Shown: piece by piece, positions 8,192 through 16,977 of the stretch
Numbering within the stretch: position 1 is the stretch's first letter
Layout: every line of letters begins with the position of its first letter
Source: Arthrobacter sp. Br18
GTDB lineage: Bacteria; Actinomycetota; Actinomycetes; Actinomycetales; Micrococcaceae
Length of the DNA: 57,718 nucleotides
NCBI RefSeq assembly: GCF_000520555.1
Contig: NZ_KI914896.1
Coordinates: forward strand, 14,080-71,797
Reading direction: 5' to 3'
The notes under the pieces: generated by a model
Told to the model about the DNA's origin: nothing
Databases searched by the model: none
What the model saw: the letters and a program-made list of their open reading frames with translations, nothing else
Made by a program: the position numbers and the translations under genes

Positions 8192-9762
8192 GCCGGGACA
8201 GTACCTTCCATTGCGTTCTTGGGATTCCGCGAAGGGTCGGCGTCGCTGGACTGCGCCCCTCTCAGACCCGAAACTATACCTGCTGCGGCGAACACACACA
8301 GAGCCAGCCAGATCGCAACAAAGACCGACACCTGCCCCGGGTCCCTCGGGTCGCGCAACAGTGCGAAGAGGGCTCCCGCCCCGGCTGTTCCCACCACTCC
8401 CCCCAGCTGGTCGGAAATCTGCAGTGATGCCGAGTTTCGTCCCTGCTCAGAGGCGGAGGAGAACTTCAGCACCAGCACCGACGTACTGGAGAGTGTCATG
8501 CCCATCGCGAATCCGGAGAACGCCCATACCAGGACCAGCAGCCATAGCGGAGCCTCCACTGACGACGCCAGGGCGAATCCCGCCAGCGACAGGGACAGGA
8601 TGGTTGATCCGGCAACCAGCAACCATTCACGCCGGAAGCGCACCCGGACCTGCAGGAAGGATCCACCGGTCCAGCCGAGGGCACCGGCACTGAGGGCAAG
8701 GCCTGCTGTCGCAGCATCGAAGCCCCGTGCGGAGACGAGCATGAGCGGAATGAAGGCCTCTGCGCCGAAGAACGCCACGTTGACGAAGCCCCGCGTGGCG
8801 ATGATGCCCGGCAGCCCCTTCGCGAGTCTCAGCGTCCCCGGAGGAAGCAGTCCGGGCAATGTCAGGAAAACTGCGATCAGTCCCGCTACGGCGAGCAGGA
8901 TGAACGCAATTGTGGACATGGTGCTGCCGCTGCCATCAGCGGCAAGCCTGCTGAGAGCCCACTGCGCGGCGAAAACGCCCCCCGCAAGACCGATGCCCCG
9001 CAGCGCCCGCGAACGCGCGGACGCAGCCTCGTCTGTGCTTGAACCGGTTGGGCCGGCTCCGGTATTGCCGGTTCCGGCAGGGTCCGTCTTGGCACCGCCC
9101 GATCCGGCACCGCCAGATCCGGCAGGGTCCGATCCGGTATTGCCGGTCCCGCCGTCGCTTCCGGCCGCGCCGAGCGTCGCCGTTTTCGGCCACACGATGA
9201 GGACAGCCGCCAGCACGATGGGGGCCACGCCGAGGAACACCCAGCGCCACCCCAGGTTCTCGGCAACGATGCCGGCCACCAACGGGCCCACCAGTGCGGG
9301 CAGTACCCACGCGGCGGACAACCAGCCGAACACCACGGGCTGGAGGTGGCGGGGAAATGCGCGGGCAATGACCACGTAGAGTGCCACGATCATGAACCCG
9401 CCTCCCAGACCGGAGATGGCCCGCCCCACGGTGACGAGCCAGAAAGCGGGAGCAGCACCGGCGGCCAGCAGGCCGAGGATCATGAGGACCATGCCGACAC
9501 CCAGCGCCGGACGCGGACCCCGGCGGTCACACCACGACCCCGCGAGGACCGTTCCGAGCAGCGACGCCGTCAGGTACATGGAGAACGCCAGGCCATAGCT
9601 GGCCTCCCCCTGCAGTTCCCTTGCGACGGAGGGCATCGCTGTGACCACTGCCATCGCTTCGAAGGCGGCACAGGTGATGATGGCGAGAATGCCGACCGTC
9701 AGGGGGCGCAGCTCTTTCGACATGGCGCCCACGGAACGACCCGGCCGGGGAGCCTTATTCAT
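8188..9762 (-). CDS. MFS transporter
   Basis: Integral membrane protein of 524 residues with about 13-14 hydrophobic helices. Motif A appears as GSWCDRRGPRP after the second helix, and WRWVFLGVAPIVLA is a typical drug-efflux motif near helix 6. The central cytoplasmic loop (about residues 195-245) is an unusual low-complexity stretch of Gly, Ser, Asp, Pro, Ala and Thr with repeated SDPAGSGG/TDPAGTGNTG units. The substrate is unknown. ATG 9762 is used; an internal ATG at 9723 (MSKELRPLTVG) is also possible, and neither has a clear Shine-Dalgarno. It follows the DUF3039 gene by 33 bases. Confidence 0.85.
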   Translation of the reverse strand: MNKAPRPGRSVGAMSKELRPLTVGILAIITCAAFEAMAVVTAMPSVARELQGEASYGLAFSMYLTASLLGTVLAGSWCDRRGPRPALGVGMVLMILGLLAAGAAPAFWLVTVGRAISGLGGGFMIVALYVVIARAFPRHLQPVVFGWLSAAWVLPALVGPLVAGIVAENLGWRWVFLGVAPIVLAAVLIVWPKTATLGAAGSDGGTGNTGSDPAGSGGAGSGGAKTDPAGTGNTGAGPTGSSTDEAASARSRALRGIGLAGGVFAAQWALSRLAADGSGSTMSTIAFILLAVAGLIAVFLTLPGLLPPGTLRLAKGLPGIIATRGFVNVAFFGAEAFIPLMLVSARGFDAATAGLALSAGALGWTGGSFLQVRVRFRREWLLVAGSTILSLSLAGFALASSVEAPLWLLVLVWAFSGFAMGMTLSSTSVLVLKFSSASEQGRNSASLQISDQLGGVVGTAGAGALFALLRDPRDPGQVSVFVAIWLALCVFAAAGIVSGLRGAQSSDADPSRNPKNAMEGTVPA

Positions 9763-9795
9763 CGCGGCTGGGGCGACAGATCATCAAGTGCGGCC

Positions 9796-10098
9796 CTACT
9801 TTTTCGGATCGTCCTTTCCTGGACGCAACCCGTTATAGATGTCCTTGCATTCGGGACAGACGGGAAACTTCTCCGGATCGCGCCCCGGGGTCCATACCTT
9901 GCCGCACAGGGCAATGACCGGCTCCCCGCTGAAAGCCGACTCCATGATCTTTTCCTTGCGCACATAGTGCGCAAACCGTTCACGGTCACCGGGTTCGACC
10001 TCTTCGCGCACTTCCTCGCGCTCGATGGTGGCCGTCGAACCTCCCGTTCCGGGGGTGTCCAGCGGATCATTGTCAAAGGGATCTGAGGGCATACTCAT
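9796..10098 (-). CDS. DUF3039 family protein
   Basis: Small acidic protein of 100 residues. A disordered N-terminal half is followed by the conserved part HYVRKEKIMESA, then VIALCGKVWTP and FPVCPECKDIYNGL. The CGK and CPEC cysteines probably hold a zinc ion. This family is conserved in actinobacteria, with no known function, and is commonly found near helicase and NAD-salvage genes as here. First gene of the DUF3039-MFS-helicase transcript, apparently leaderless. Confidence 0.88.
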   Translation of the reverse strand: MSMPSDPFDNDPLDTPGTGGSTATIEREEVREEVEPGDRERFAHYVRKEKIMESAFSGEPVIALCGKVWTPGRDPEKFPVCPECKDIYNGLRPGKDDPKK

Positions 10099-10110
10099 GG
10101 ATCCAGTCTA
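10098..10110 (-). promoter_or_regulatory. Leaderless promoter of the DUF3039 operon
   Basis: Reading the minus strand, TAGACT at 10110-10105 is followed by six bases and then the ATG at 10098. Transcription would begin at the start codon. No Shine-Dalgarno is present. Confidence 0.4.
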
Positions 10111-10187
10111 TCGTCCGACGATGCTCACAGGACTTTTGCACACCCCGGAACTGCCGGAATCCGGTCGTGCCGGCTTCGCGGTGGTGC

Positions 10188-11759
10188 CTACTTGTTGACG
10201 GACACCGCCTGCAGCAGTTCCGGGCCCCTCGTGTCATACCAGCGGCCCCCCACCCGGATCCCGAGCACCAGTGCTGCGGCACCGAGAGCTATTCCTGCGG
10301 CAAGGCTCAGCCAGCCGAACAGTGCATTCCCGGTGATGAAGTATGCGACTGCCAGGAGAATCTCCGGCAGCGCGAGCGCCAGCAGCACGAGCCATCCGAC
10401 GAACTGGATGCCGAACATCGCGAAGTTCGTGCCGGGCGGCGTCCTGAACGGACTTTCGCCGGGAAGCGGCACGTTGTAGGTATAGCGTGCCGAGACCACC
10501 GAGGAGAGCCCTGTGCCGGTCAGGAGCAGACCGGCGGACAGGCCCAGCATCACGGGAAGGTGCTCCAGGCTTCCGGTGATCACCAGCGGCACCACGGTGA
10601 AGACCAGCGCAAGCGGAACGCCGAACAGCAGAAGCCCTCCCGCCCGGCCGGCCCGGTCGGCCCGCCCGCTGACCCCCGTCGACAGGTGGAGCCAGAACGC
10701 GGTGTTGTCGTAGGAGATATCCGCCGAGATGGACCAGACCAGCAGGAAAGCGGTAATGGGACCCACGAAGTTGAACGCGGCGAGACTGTCCGCCTGGGAG
10801 CCGCTGAAGTAGAGGACAACTGCTATGAGGGGAACCGTCAGCAGCGACGCGGAATAGCGGGGATCCCGCACCCAATAGGTCAGCGACCGTGCCGCAACCG
10901 CCGCGGACGGCGTGGCGGGCAGCCTGCCGAACCATCCCAGGTTGCCCCCACTCTTCCTCGTCACGGAGTTATAGGCCGGCGTGACCAGGGCCCGGCCGAG
11001 ACTGGCGGACCAGAGCCACAGGCACAGCACGATGCTGGCCACTCCCACCAAAAAGTGGAGCAGTGCCTGCAAGGAATTTCCGAGGGCGATATCTGCCGGA
11101 ACCGCCCAGAGTGCTCCCAGGGGCGTCCACGCGAGGACGTCGGCGAGAACCACTGCAAAGTCCGGAGAATTCTGGAAACCCGCGGTGATGCCGCCGATGA
11201 TGGGCCCGAGGAGCACCAGCGGGATGATCGTCACGATCCCGCTGACATCCTTGAACCTCCGCGTTCCGGCAAGCGCCGAGATCGCCGTCGTGACGAGACG
11301 TGAGGCGACGACGCACAGCACCACCGCCAGCAGCCCGCAGACGGGTGCGACGACGGCGGCTGCCGGATACCGGATCCAGGTGGCGGTCTGGGTCAGGGCC
11401 GCCACCAGGGTGACGACGCCGGGAACCCCCAGCAGGCCTCCCAGAGTAAGGCCTGCCAGGAGCTGTCTCATGGGCACGGCGAACGTCACGAAACGGGCCG
11501 GATCCAGGGTCATATCGATGCCGGCTGCAGCGACCGGAATCACCATCCAGCCCAGTACCGCCGCCGATCCGCCGATCACGAGTACCGAGCGGATCAGGTG
11601 GGGGTCCGCCGTACCGAGCAGCACCAGGCCCACGGTGAGGAACCCCAGGACTCCAAGGCCGTAGAGGCCGCCGAGGATCAGGCCGATCAGCTGGCCGGTG
11701 CTTCGCCTCAGCGAGTTGCGCAGCAGGGTGAGTTTCAGCCTTACGAGGTCCGCAACCAT
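10188..11759 (-). CDS. ABC transporter permease
   Basis: Very hydrophobic 523-residue protein with about 12 membrane segments and no signal peptide. A short basic N-terminus (VRLKLTLLRNSLRRS) precedes the first helix. The layout is that of actinobacterial export-type permeases that pair with a single DrrA-like ATPase. Its start overlaps the 3' end of the ATPase gene by 19 bases, so the two are one transcript. No extracytoplasmic binding protein is nearby, which fits export. The substrate is unknown. Confidence 0.85.
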   Translation of the reverse strand: MVADLVRLKLTLLRNSLRRSTGQLIGLILGGLYGLGVLGFLTVGLVLLGTADPHLIRSVLVIGGSAAVLGWMVIPVAAAGIDMTLDPARFVTFAVPMRQLLAGLTLGGLLGVPGVVTLVAALTQTATWIRYPAAAVVAPVCGLLAVVLCVVASRLVTTAISALAGTRRFKDVSGIVTIIPLVLLGPIIGGITAGFQNSPDFAVVLADVLAWTPLGALWAVPADIALGNSLQALLHFLVGVASIVLCLWLWSASLGRALVTPAYNSVTRKSGGNLGWFGRLPATPSAAVAARSLTYWVRDPRYSASLLTVPLIAVVLYFSGSQADSLAAFNFVGPITAFLLVWSISADISYDNTAFWLHLSTGVSGRADRAGRAGGLLLFGVPLALVFTVVPLVITGSLEHLPVMLGLSAGLLLTGTGLSSVVSARYTYNVPLPGESPFRTPPGTNFAMFGIQFVGWLVLLALALPEILLAVAYFITGNALFGWLSLAAGIALGAAALVLGIRVGGRWYDTRGPELLQAVSVNK

Positions 11760-12547
11760 GAAAGACCCTCCGCAGTGCTGCGTCCTCCCACCAGTTCGAC
11801 GAAGCGGTCCTCAAGGCTTCCGTTGCCGCGGACCTCATCCACCGTTCCCGCAGCGAGCACGGTTCCGGCAGCGATCACCGCCACGTGGTCGCACACGCGC
11901 TGCACCAGATCCATCACGTGGCTCGAGACGATCACCGTTCCCCCGGAGGCCACATAACTCTTCAGGATGTCCCGGATGTTGGCTGCCGAGACAGGATCCA
12001 CGGATTCGAACGGCTCGTCGAGCACCAGCAGCCTGGGTGCATGGATCAGGGCCGAAGCCAGGGCGATCTTCTTGGTCATTCCCGCGGAGTAGTCGACCAC
12101 CAGCGTGCCGGCGTCGCCGGCGAGATCGAGCGCGCGCAGGAGGTCCTGCACCCGTCCGGCGACCACGCTCCTGTCCATGCCCCGCAGGAGCCCTGCGTAG
12201 CTGACGAGCTGCTCGCCGGTCAGCCGGTCGAACAGCCGCACCCCGTCGGGGAGGATCCCCAGGAGCCTCTTTGCCTCGAGCGGGCTCCTCCACACGTCCA
12301 CGCCGTGCACCAGGGCCTGCCCGAAGTCAGGACGCAGGAGTCCTGTCGCCATCGAGAGTGTGGTGGTTTTTCCGGCACCGTTCGGCCCGACGAGGCCATA
12401 GAAGGAGCCCGCCGGAACATCGAGACTGATGCCGTTGACGGCTATCTTCGAGCCGAACCGTTTGGCCAGCCCCCGGAGGGAGAGCGCAACCGCTTCCGGC
12501 CGGTGAGCCGGCGGCGGATCTGTCGGCGGAGGCAGCTGGGAGCTCAT
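11741..12547 (-). CDS. ABC transporter ATP-binding protein
   Basis: 268 residues from ATG 12547. Walker A is GPNGAGKTT, the signature motif is YSAGMTKK in place of LSGGQ, Walker B is LLVLDEPFE and the switch histidine is in VIVSSHVMD. The signature variant is common in the DrrA/CcmA-like exporter ATPases. A TTG six bases upstream (12553) is in frame, but the ATG is preceded by TAGCCT at the spacing of a leaderless promoter. Drives the 12-helix permease encoded next. Confidence 0.9.
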   Translation of the reverse strand: MSSQLPPPTDPPPAHRPEAVALSLRGLAKRFGSKIAVNGISLDVPAGSFYGLVGPNGAGKTTTLSMATGLLRPDFGQALVHGVDVWRSPLEAKRLLGILPDGVRLFDRLTGEQLVSYAGLLRGMDRSVVAGRVQDLLRALDLAGDAGTLVVDYSAGMTKKIALASALIHAPRLLVLDEPFESVDPVSAANIRDILKSYVASGGTVIVSSHVMDLVQRVCDHVAVIAAGTVLAAGTVDEVRGNGSLEDRFVELVGGRSTAEGLSWLRTS

Positions 12548-12559
12548 GCCCAAAGGCTA
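12547..12559 (-). promoter_or_regulatory. Leaderless promoter of the ABC exporter operon
   Basis: TAGCCT at 12559-12554 on the minus strand, six bases, then ATG at 12547. The arrangement matches several other starts in this window. Confidence 0.35.
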
Positions 12560-12562
12560 CTG

Positions 12563-13522
12563 TCAGAAGAGCGCGCGCGCGAGGGCACTGCGCGCCTTGG
12601 TGACGCGCGGATCGGACGTGCCGACGACGTCGAACAGCTCCAGCAGGCGCTTCCGCGCTGTTTCCTTCTCCTCGCCTCCGCTGCGGGCGACGAGGGCCAC
12701 CACGCGGGCAAAGGCATCCTCCACATGCCCGCCCGTGATGTCCAGATCGGCCACGGCCAGCTGTGCGGGAACGTTGTCGGGCTGGTCTGCACCGGCCTGT
12801 CGGAGCTCCGCAGCGTCCGCGCTGTCCAGCCGCTGCATCAGGTCCACCTGCGCGAGGCCCGCTTTGGCGTCGGTATCTGCGGGCTGCTCGGCCAGGGCTT
12901 TGCGGTACGCCGCGGCGGCTGCCGCGTAGTCGCCCGCCTCGATGGCCTCGAAGGCTTCCTGGTGCAGGGGAGGCAGCGCCGGTTCGGTCGGTTCCGCGTC
13001 CGGGGAGGGCGCTGCGGCGTCGTTGAGTGTTCCGGTGACCCCGTTCGCCTCGGCCACCTTCAGCAGTTCATCGATCAGGGCCCGAAGCTGCGGTTCAGGC
13101 ATCGTCCCCTCGAACAACGGTACCGGCTGGCCCTTCACCACGGCCACCACGGTGGGCGCGGCCGAGACCTGGAAGGCCTGCGCGATCTGCGGCTGCGACT
13201 CGAGGTCGGTATGCGCCAGGAGCACCCGGCCATCGAGTTCGAGTACCACAGCCTCCAGCGCGGCGCTCACCTGCGCTGACTGCTCGCTCCAGGAGGCGCG
13301 GAAGTCCACGATCACCGGTACCTGCGCCGAGAGCTGGACGAGCTGCGGGAAGGTCTGCTCCGTCACCGCCACGATGTAGGGGCTTTGCGCCGCAGGGGCG
13401 GCCTCGCTCGGAGCAGGCCGTGCGGCGGCGTCGGCCCGTGCCTTGAGGGCGGAGAGATCGACGGCCCCCCGCAGGTTCATCGACGACGGCGGCACTGCGC
13501 CCCGCTGTGCTGGTATGGACAC
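12563..13522 (-). CDS. CnoX/YbbN-like thioredoxin-fold protein with TPR region
   Basis: 319 residues from a GTG at 13522, which has AGGAAAGG upstream; an earlier in-frame start (13579) lacks this. Residues about 50-150 form a thioredoxin fold (VPVIVDFRASWSEQSAQ ... AQAFQVSAAPTVVAVVKGQ). The active-site CxxC is replaced by WSEQ, so it has no redox dithiol. After an acidic linker comes a helical TPR-like half (EAFEAIEAGDYAAAAAAYR). This matches the chaperone-like YbbN/CnoX family, which protects proteins from aggregation and may pass them to GroEL or DnaK. The gene is divergent from the AI-2E permease gene. Confidence 0.85.
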   Translation of the reverse strand: MSIPAQRGAVPPSSMNLRGAVDLSALKARADAAARPAPSEAAPAAQSPYIVAVTEQTFPQLVQLSAQVPVIVDFRASWSEQSAQVSAALEAVVLELDGRVLLAHTDLESQPQIAQAFQVSAAPTVVAVVKGQPVPLFEGTMPEPQLRALIDELLKVAEANGVTGTLNDAAAPSPDAEPTEPALPPLHQEAFEAIEAGDYAAAAAAYRKALAEQPADTDAKAGLAQVDLMQRLDSADAAELRQAGADQPDNVPAQLAVADLDITGGHVEDAFARVVALVARSGGEEKETARKRLLELFDVVGTSDPRVTKARSALARALF

Positions 13523-13682
13523 TTTTCTGCCTTTCCTGAACCCCGGTAACAGTCGGCGCCACAAGTTTGAAACGCACACCCAACTGTAACGAACAGTGGC
13601 CCCTTGGGCACCTCCGGCTGTTAGTGTTTCGTCTGTCCCACCAGCGGTCGAGGCACCGCCAAAAGCGAAAGCAGAGCCCAGC

Positions 13683-15038
13683 GTGACAGATCATCAGGAT
13701 GTCCCGGTCAGCGAGCCGCTGCCGAGGCCGTCGGGCAACCCGGCACCCGATGCCCGCGGGCCCGGCCCTGAGATGTCCGACGCCGAGCCGGCCGCCCTGC
13801 CGGAGCCTCCTCGGGCGTCCGGGGCATCCGGGGCGTCAGTCCTCCGCAGATGGGGCGCGCGGATCCGCAGACCGCTGCCGGGAGCACAGCCGCGCCCGCG
13901 TTTCGAGTTCCCCCCCGAGCGCGACCCTGATCCCGTGGCGGTCGACCCGTCGGTGCAGCTGACCGACGAACGCCTGAAGTTCGGCGGATCCTACCCACGC
14001 TCGATGCGCCAGCACCCCATCCACTTCGGCTTCATGGTGAGTGTCGGTGTGGGCCTCGCGCTGCTCGCGTTCTTCATCATCACCAACGTGACGCAGCTGC
14101 TGCTGTGGATCGGCGTGGCGCTGTTCATTGCGCTCGGCCTCGAACCGATCGTGCGCTGGCTCAACACCAAGGGCGTGCCCCGGCCCGCGGGCATCGCGCT
14201 GGCCCTGTTGGTACTGGCTGGAATCGTGGGCGGATTCTTCGCAACCCTGATCCCCACCATCGTTTCCCAGACGTCGCAGATCGGTGAACGGGCGCCGGGG
14301 TATGCCAACGACTTCCTCAACTCGGAGTTCTTCACCACGGTCGATGCGCAGTTCCAGGTGCGCGACCGCGTCTCGGATGAGATCAACCGGTTCTTCGCCA
14401 ACAGTGAAGCGGTCGGCGGAATCTTCGGCGGGGTGCTGGGGGTGGGCACGGTGATCGTGAACAGCCTGTTCGGAACGCTGGTGGTGCTCGTCCTGACCCT
14501 GTACTTCCTGTCGTCGCTCCCGACCATGAAGAAGTGGGCCTACCGGCTGGCCCCCCGTTCACGCCGGGTGCGCGTGGAGATGCTTGCCGAGGAGATCACC
14601 CGCAGCGTCGGCCTCTACGTGATAGGCCAGGCCTGTGTGGCCCTCCTGAACGGGCTGTTCGCCTTCATCTTCATGAGCGTGGCAGGCGTTCCGTTCACGG
14701 TGCTGCTCGCGTTCGTCGTCGTGCTGCTCGCCTTCATCCCCCTGGTCGGCGCGTTGATCGCGGCCGCGCTGGTGACCCTCGTGGCGCTGACCGTCGGATG
14801 GGAGACGGCACTGCTCTTCGCCGTTCCCTACCTCGCGTACCTGCAGTTCGAGGCGTACTTCATCTCCCCGCGCATCATGCAGCGCGCCGTGGCGGTACCG
14901 GGATCCGTCGCGGTGATCGCGGTCATTGCGGGAGGGAGCCTGCTGGGGGTTCTCGGTGCGCTGATCGCCATTCCCACCGCGGCGGCCGTCATGCTGCTGC
15001 TCAAGGAAGTCTTCATCGCCCGCCAGGACAGCCAGTAA
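13683..15038 (+). CDS. AI-2E family transporter (permease)
   Basis: Membrane protein of about 451 residues from GTG 13683. The first 110 residues are Pro/Ala/Arg-rich and probably cytoplasmic. Seven or eight membrane segments follow, with the family features ALGLEPIVRWL, IPTIVSQTSQ and the C-terminal LQFEAYFISPRIMQRAV. Most members do not carry autoinducer-2; roles include Na+/H+ antiport and export, so the substrate is open. The start is uncertain because the frame is open back to 13596; the choice follows the weak purine-rich stretch before VTDHQDVP. It ends one base short of the stop of the converging hydrolase gene. Confidence 0.85.
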   Translation: MTDHQDVPVSEPLPRPSGNPAPDARGPGPEMSDAEPAALPEPPRASGASGASVLRRWGARIRRPLPGAQPRPRFEFPPERDPDPVAVDPSVQLTDERLKFGGSYPRSMRQHPIHFGFMVSVGVGLALLAFFIITNVTQLLLWIGVALFIALGLEPIVRWLNTKGVPRPAGIALALLVLAGIVGGFFATLIPTIVSQTSQIGERAPGYANDFLNSEFFTTVDAQFQVRDRVSDEINRFFANSEAVGGIFGGVLGVGTVIVNSLFGTLVVLVLTLYFLSSLPTMKKWAYRLAPRSRRVRVEMLAEEITRSVGLYVIGQACVALLNGLFAFIFMSVAGVPFTVLLAFVVVLLAFIPLVGALIAAALVTLVALTVGWETALLFAVPYLAYLQFEAYFISPRIMQRAVAVPGSVAVIAVIAGGSLLGVLGALIAIPTAAAVMLLLKEVFIARQDSQ

Positions 15039-15039
15039 C

Positions 15040-15828
15040 TCACGGCGCCGTCGCGGCCGGCCCCTCCCACCGGGTGGGCAGCGGAGACACCGGGGCAGGA
15101 AGCACGACGTCGGCGATCTCGTTCAGCACGCGCGCGGCGTACTTCTCCCCGACCCAGAGGTGCTTGGCGCCGTCCACCGGGATGAGCTCCGCCTGCGGTA
15201 CTCCCGCGAACCGCTCGAGGGCTTCCGGGGGCCGGAGGTAGTCATCGTGTTCGGGGATCAGGACCTTCAGCGGCAGGCCCGCCGCCGCCCAGGCGGCGAG
15301 GTCGTCGTCGTCGGCGCGGTGCAGCGGCGGCGAGAGCAGGATGGCTCCCTCGATGAGCTCGGCCACCGGATCCAGGGCGCCGTACTTGAGGCACAGTTCG
15401 GTGCCGAAGGACCAGCCGACCAGCCAGATGTTGGTCAGGCCCTCGTCGGCGGCCCACCGGACCGCGGCCTCGAGATCGTGGCGCTCCGACTCCCCGCCGT
15501 CGAACTCACCGTCACTGGTGCCGCGGGGGGACGACGTGCCCCGCGTATTGAAACGGAGCACCGCGATATCCGCCAGGGCGGGCAGGCGGAAGGATGCCTT
15601 GCGGTAGACGTGGGAATCCATGAAGCCGCCGTGGGTGGGCAGCGGGTGGAGGGTGATCAGGGTCGCGGCCGGCGCGCGGTCCTTCGGTGAGGCGAACTCG
15701 CCCACCAGCGTCAGTCCGTCCGCCGTGGTGAGCTCGATGTTCCGCCGGTCCGCGGGAAGCACTGTCGCTGCCCGGATCTCGACCGGTTCGCTGCTGGTAC
15801 TGAAGGTGTAGTCGGGGTCGCTCGCCAT
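15040..15828 (-). CDS. Alpha/beta hydrolase
   Basis: Soluble hydrolase of 262 residues. The oxyanion-side motif LHPLPTHGGFMDSH follows strand 3, the nucleophile elbow is GWSFG, an acid is expected near PEHDDYLRP and the histidine is in DGAKHLWVG. The N-terminal TTADGLTLVGEF and FNTRGTSSP segments recall the dienelactone hydrolase/OsmC-associated hydrolase subgroup. The substrate is unknown. ATG 15828 has TAGACT exactly six bases upstream and also a GGGGAA stretch. Converges with the AI-2E gene with one base between stops. Confidence 0.85.
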   Translation of the reverse strand: MASDPDYTFSTSSEPVEIRAATVLPADRRNIELTTADGLTLVGEFASPKDRAPAATLITLHPLPTHGGFMDSHVYRKASFRLPALADIAVLRFNTRGTSSPRGTSDGEFDGGESERHDLEAAVRWAADEGLTNIWLVGWSFGTELCLKYGALDPVAELIEGAILLSPPLHRADDDDLAAWAAAGLPLKVLIPEHDDYLRPPEALERFAGVPQAELIPVDGAKHLWVGEKYAARVLNEIADVVLPAPVSPLPTRWEGPAATAP

Positions 15829-15840
15829 TTCCCCAGTCTA
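15828..15840 (-). promoter_or_regulatory. Leaderless promoter of the alpha/beta hydrolase gene
   Basis: TAGACT at 15840-15835 on the minus strand, then GGGGAA, then ATG. The six-base gap would place the transcript start on the start codon, although GGGGAA could also act as a weak ribosome site. Confidence 0.38.
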
Positions 15841-15872
15841 GAGGGGCAGGACGTGGGGTGGATCCGTCGGGC

Positions 15873-16196
15873 TCAGTACCGGTAGCTGCGCGTCCGCCAG
15901 CACTGCACGTGCCAGTGGCGCCGGTCTGCCAGCGCGGTCTGTGCACCCAGCAGCGAGTCCTCGCGCCACACCACGAGGTGGGCCAGTCCGGCAGGGATTC
16001 CTGAGTGGCAGCCGGGGCAGGTGTACTCCTTGGCCGCGCTGCGCTCCGTGATGCGCCGCACCGACCATTCGCCGTCGGGCGCGCTCTCGTGGGTCGGGAA
16101 GCCCGACCGCGCACGCTCGAGGTCCAGTTCCGGCGGCGGAGCCCATTTGCTCCGCGCGCCGCCAACGGGACGGCTGGGTCGGTTGGAACGGGGCAC
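15873..16196 (-). CDS. Small conserved zinc-site protein
   Basis: Basic protein of 107 residues from GTG 16196. One CPGC pair (EYTCPGCHSGI) and a later RRHWHVQCW offer four possible zinc ligands (three Cys, one or two His), as in small treble-clef proteins. The central SGFPTHESAPDGEWSVR and AHLVVWREDS are well ordered. Similar small proteins occur beside nucS in actinobacteria and are often labelled ATP/GTP-binding without a visible P-loop; none is seen here. Divergent from nucS, with 53 bases between starts. Function unknown. Confidence 0.7.
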   Translation of the reverse strand: MPRSNRPSRPVGGARSKWAPPPELDLERARSGFPTHESAPDGEWSVRRITERSAAKEYTCPGCHSGIPAGLAHLVVWREDSLLGAQTALADRRHWHVQCWRTRSYRY

Positions 16197-16249
16197 CGTA
16201 CCAGTTTGCCTGACCGGAGCCCTCCCGCCGAAACGGTAAGGTTCGGAGT

Positions 16250-16945
16250 GTGCGTTTAGTAATAGCCCGCTGCTCCGTCGACTACGTCGGACGCCTTCGC
16301 GCCCACCTGCCGCTCGCCACCCGCCTGCTCCTGGTGAAGGCCGACGGCTCCGTCCTGGTGCATTCGGACGGCGGCTCCTACAAGCCGCTGAACTGGATGA
16401 GCCCCCCTGCGACGCTGCGCATCACCGCTCCCGACGAGGCGGACGTCGCCGACGGCATCACCGAAGTCTGGACGGTGCAGCACGGCAAGAGCGACGACAA
16501 GCTGGTCATCAACATCCGCGAACAGCTCCATGAGTCCTCCCACGATCTCGGTGTCGACCCGGGGCTGGTGAAGGACGGCGTCGAAGCGGACCTGCAGCGT
16601 CTGCTTGCCGAACAGATCACGCTCCTGGGCCCGGGGTATTCGCTGATCCGCCGCGAGTATGGAACGGCGATCGGGCCGGTCGACATCCTGGCCCGCGACG
16701 CCGCCGGAGCCACCGTCGCCGTCGAACTCAAGCGCCGCGGGGATATCGACGGGGTCGAGCAGCTGACCCGGTATCTTGAACTCCTCAACCGCGATCCCCT
16801 GCTATCCCCGGTCCGTGGGGTCTTCGCCGCGCAGCAGATCAAGCCGCAGGCGCGCGTCCTCGCTGTCGACCGCGGAATAGCCTGCCTCACCCTGGACTAC
16901 GACGCCATGCGCGGCGTGGATGACGTGGAGTCCCGGCTGTTCTGA
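16250..16945 (+). CDS. nucS: Mismatch endonuclease NucS (EndoMS)
   Basis: Cleaves DNA at mismatches and replaces MutS/MutL repair in most actinobacteria. The 231-residue protein has the N-terminal DNA-binding barrel ([16 protein letters not shown]) and a C-terminal RecB-like nuclease with D in [10 protein letters not shown] and the E-x-K pair in [10 protein letters not shown], followed by QLTRYLELL. The C-terminus lacks the usual clamp-binding tail of clear QxxLF type, although it ends DDVESRLF, which may serve. The GTG start is fixed by a TAAGGT element seven bases upstream. The following nagA start lies only 31 bases on. Confidence 0.93.
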   Translation: MRLVIARCSVDYVGRLRAHLPLATRLLLVKADGSVLVHSDGGSYKPLNWMSPPATLRITAPDEADVADGITEVWTVQHGKSDDKLVINIREQLHESSHDLGVDPGLVKDGVEADLQRLLAEQITLLGPGYSLIRREYGTAIGPVDILARDAAGATVAVELKRRGDIDGVEQLTRYLELLNRDPLLSPVRGVFAAQQIKPQARVLAVDRGIACLTLDYDAMRGVDDVESRLF

Positions 16946-16964
16946 GCCGCTGGCACCCGTCACA

Positions 16965-16977
16965 TACAATCGGGGAA
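16965..16977 (+). promoter_or_regulatory. Leaderless promoter of nagA
   Basis: TACAAT at 16965-16970, six bases, then ATG at 16977. This is the best -10 match among the leaderless candidates here. It lies after the nucS stop, so nagA probably has its own transcript. No good -35 is present. Confidence 0.45.

Noticed and set aside
7736-9379. Long plus-strand open frame (547 codons) across the helicase/MFS region
   Set aside because: Lies opposite conserved coding sequence of the MFS protein; composition Ser/Pro/Arg-rich and no domain.
11885-13279. Plus-strand open frame of 464 codons across the ABC ATPase and CnoX-like genes
   Set aside because: Mirror of real genes with clear Walker and thioredoxin motifs on the other strand.
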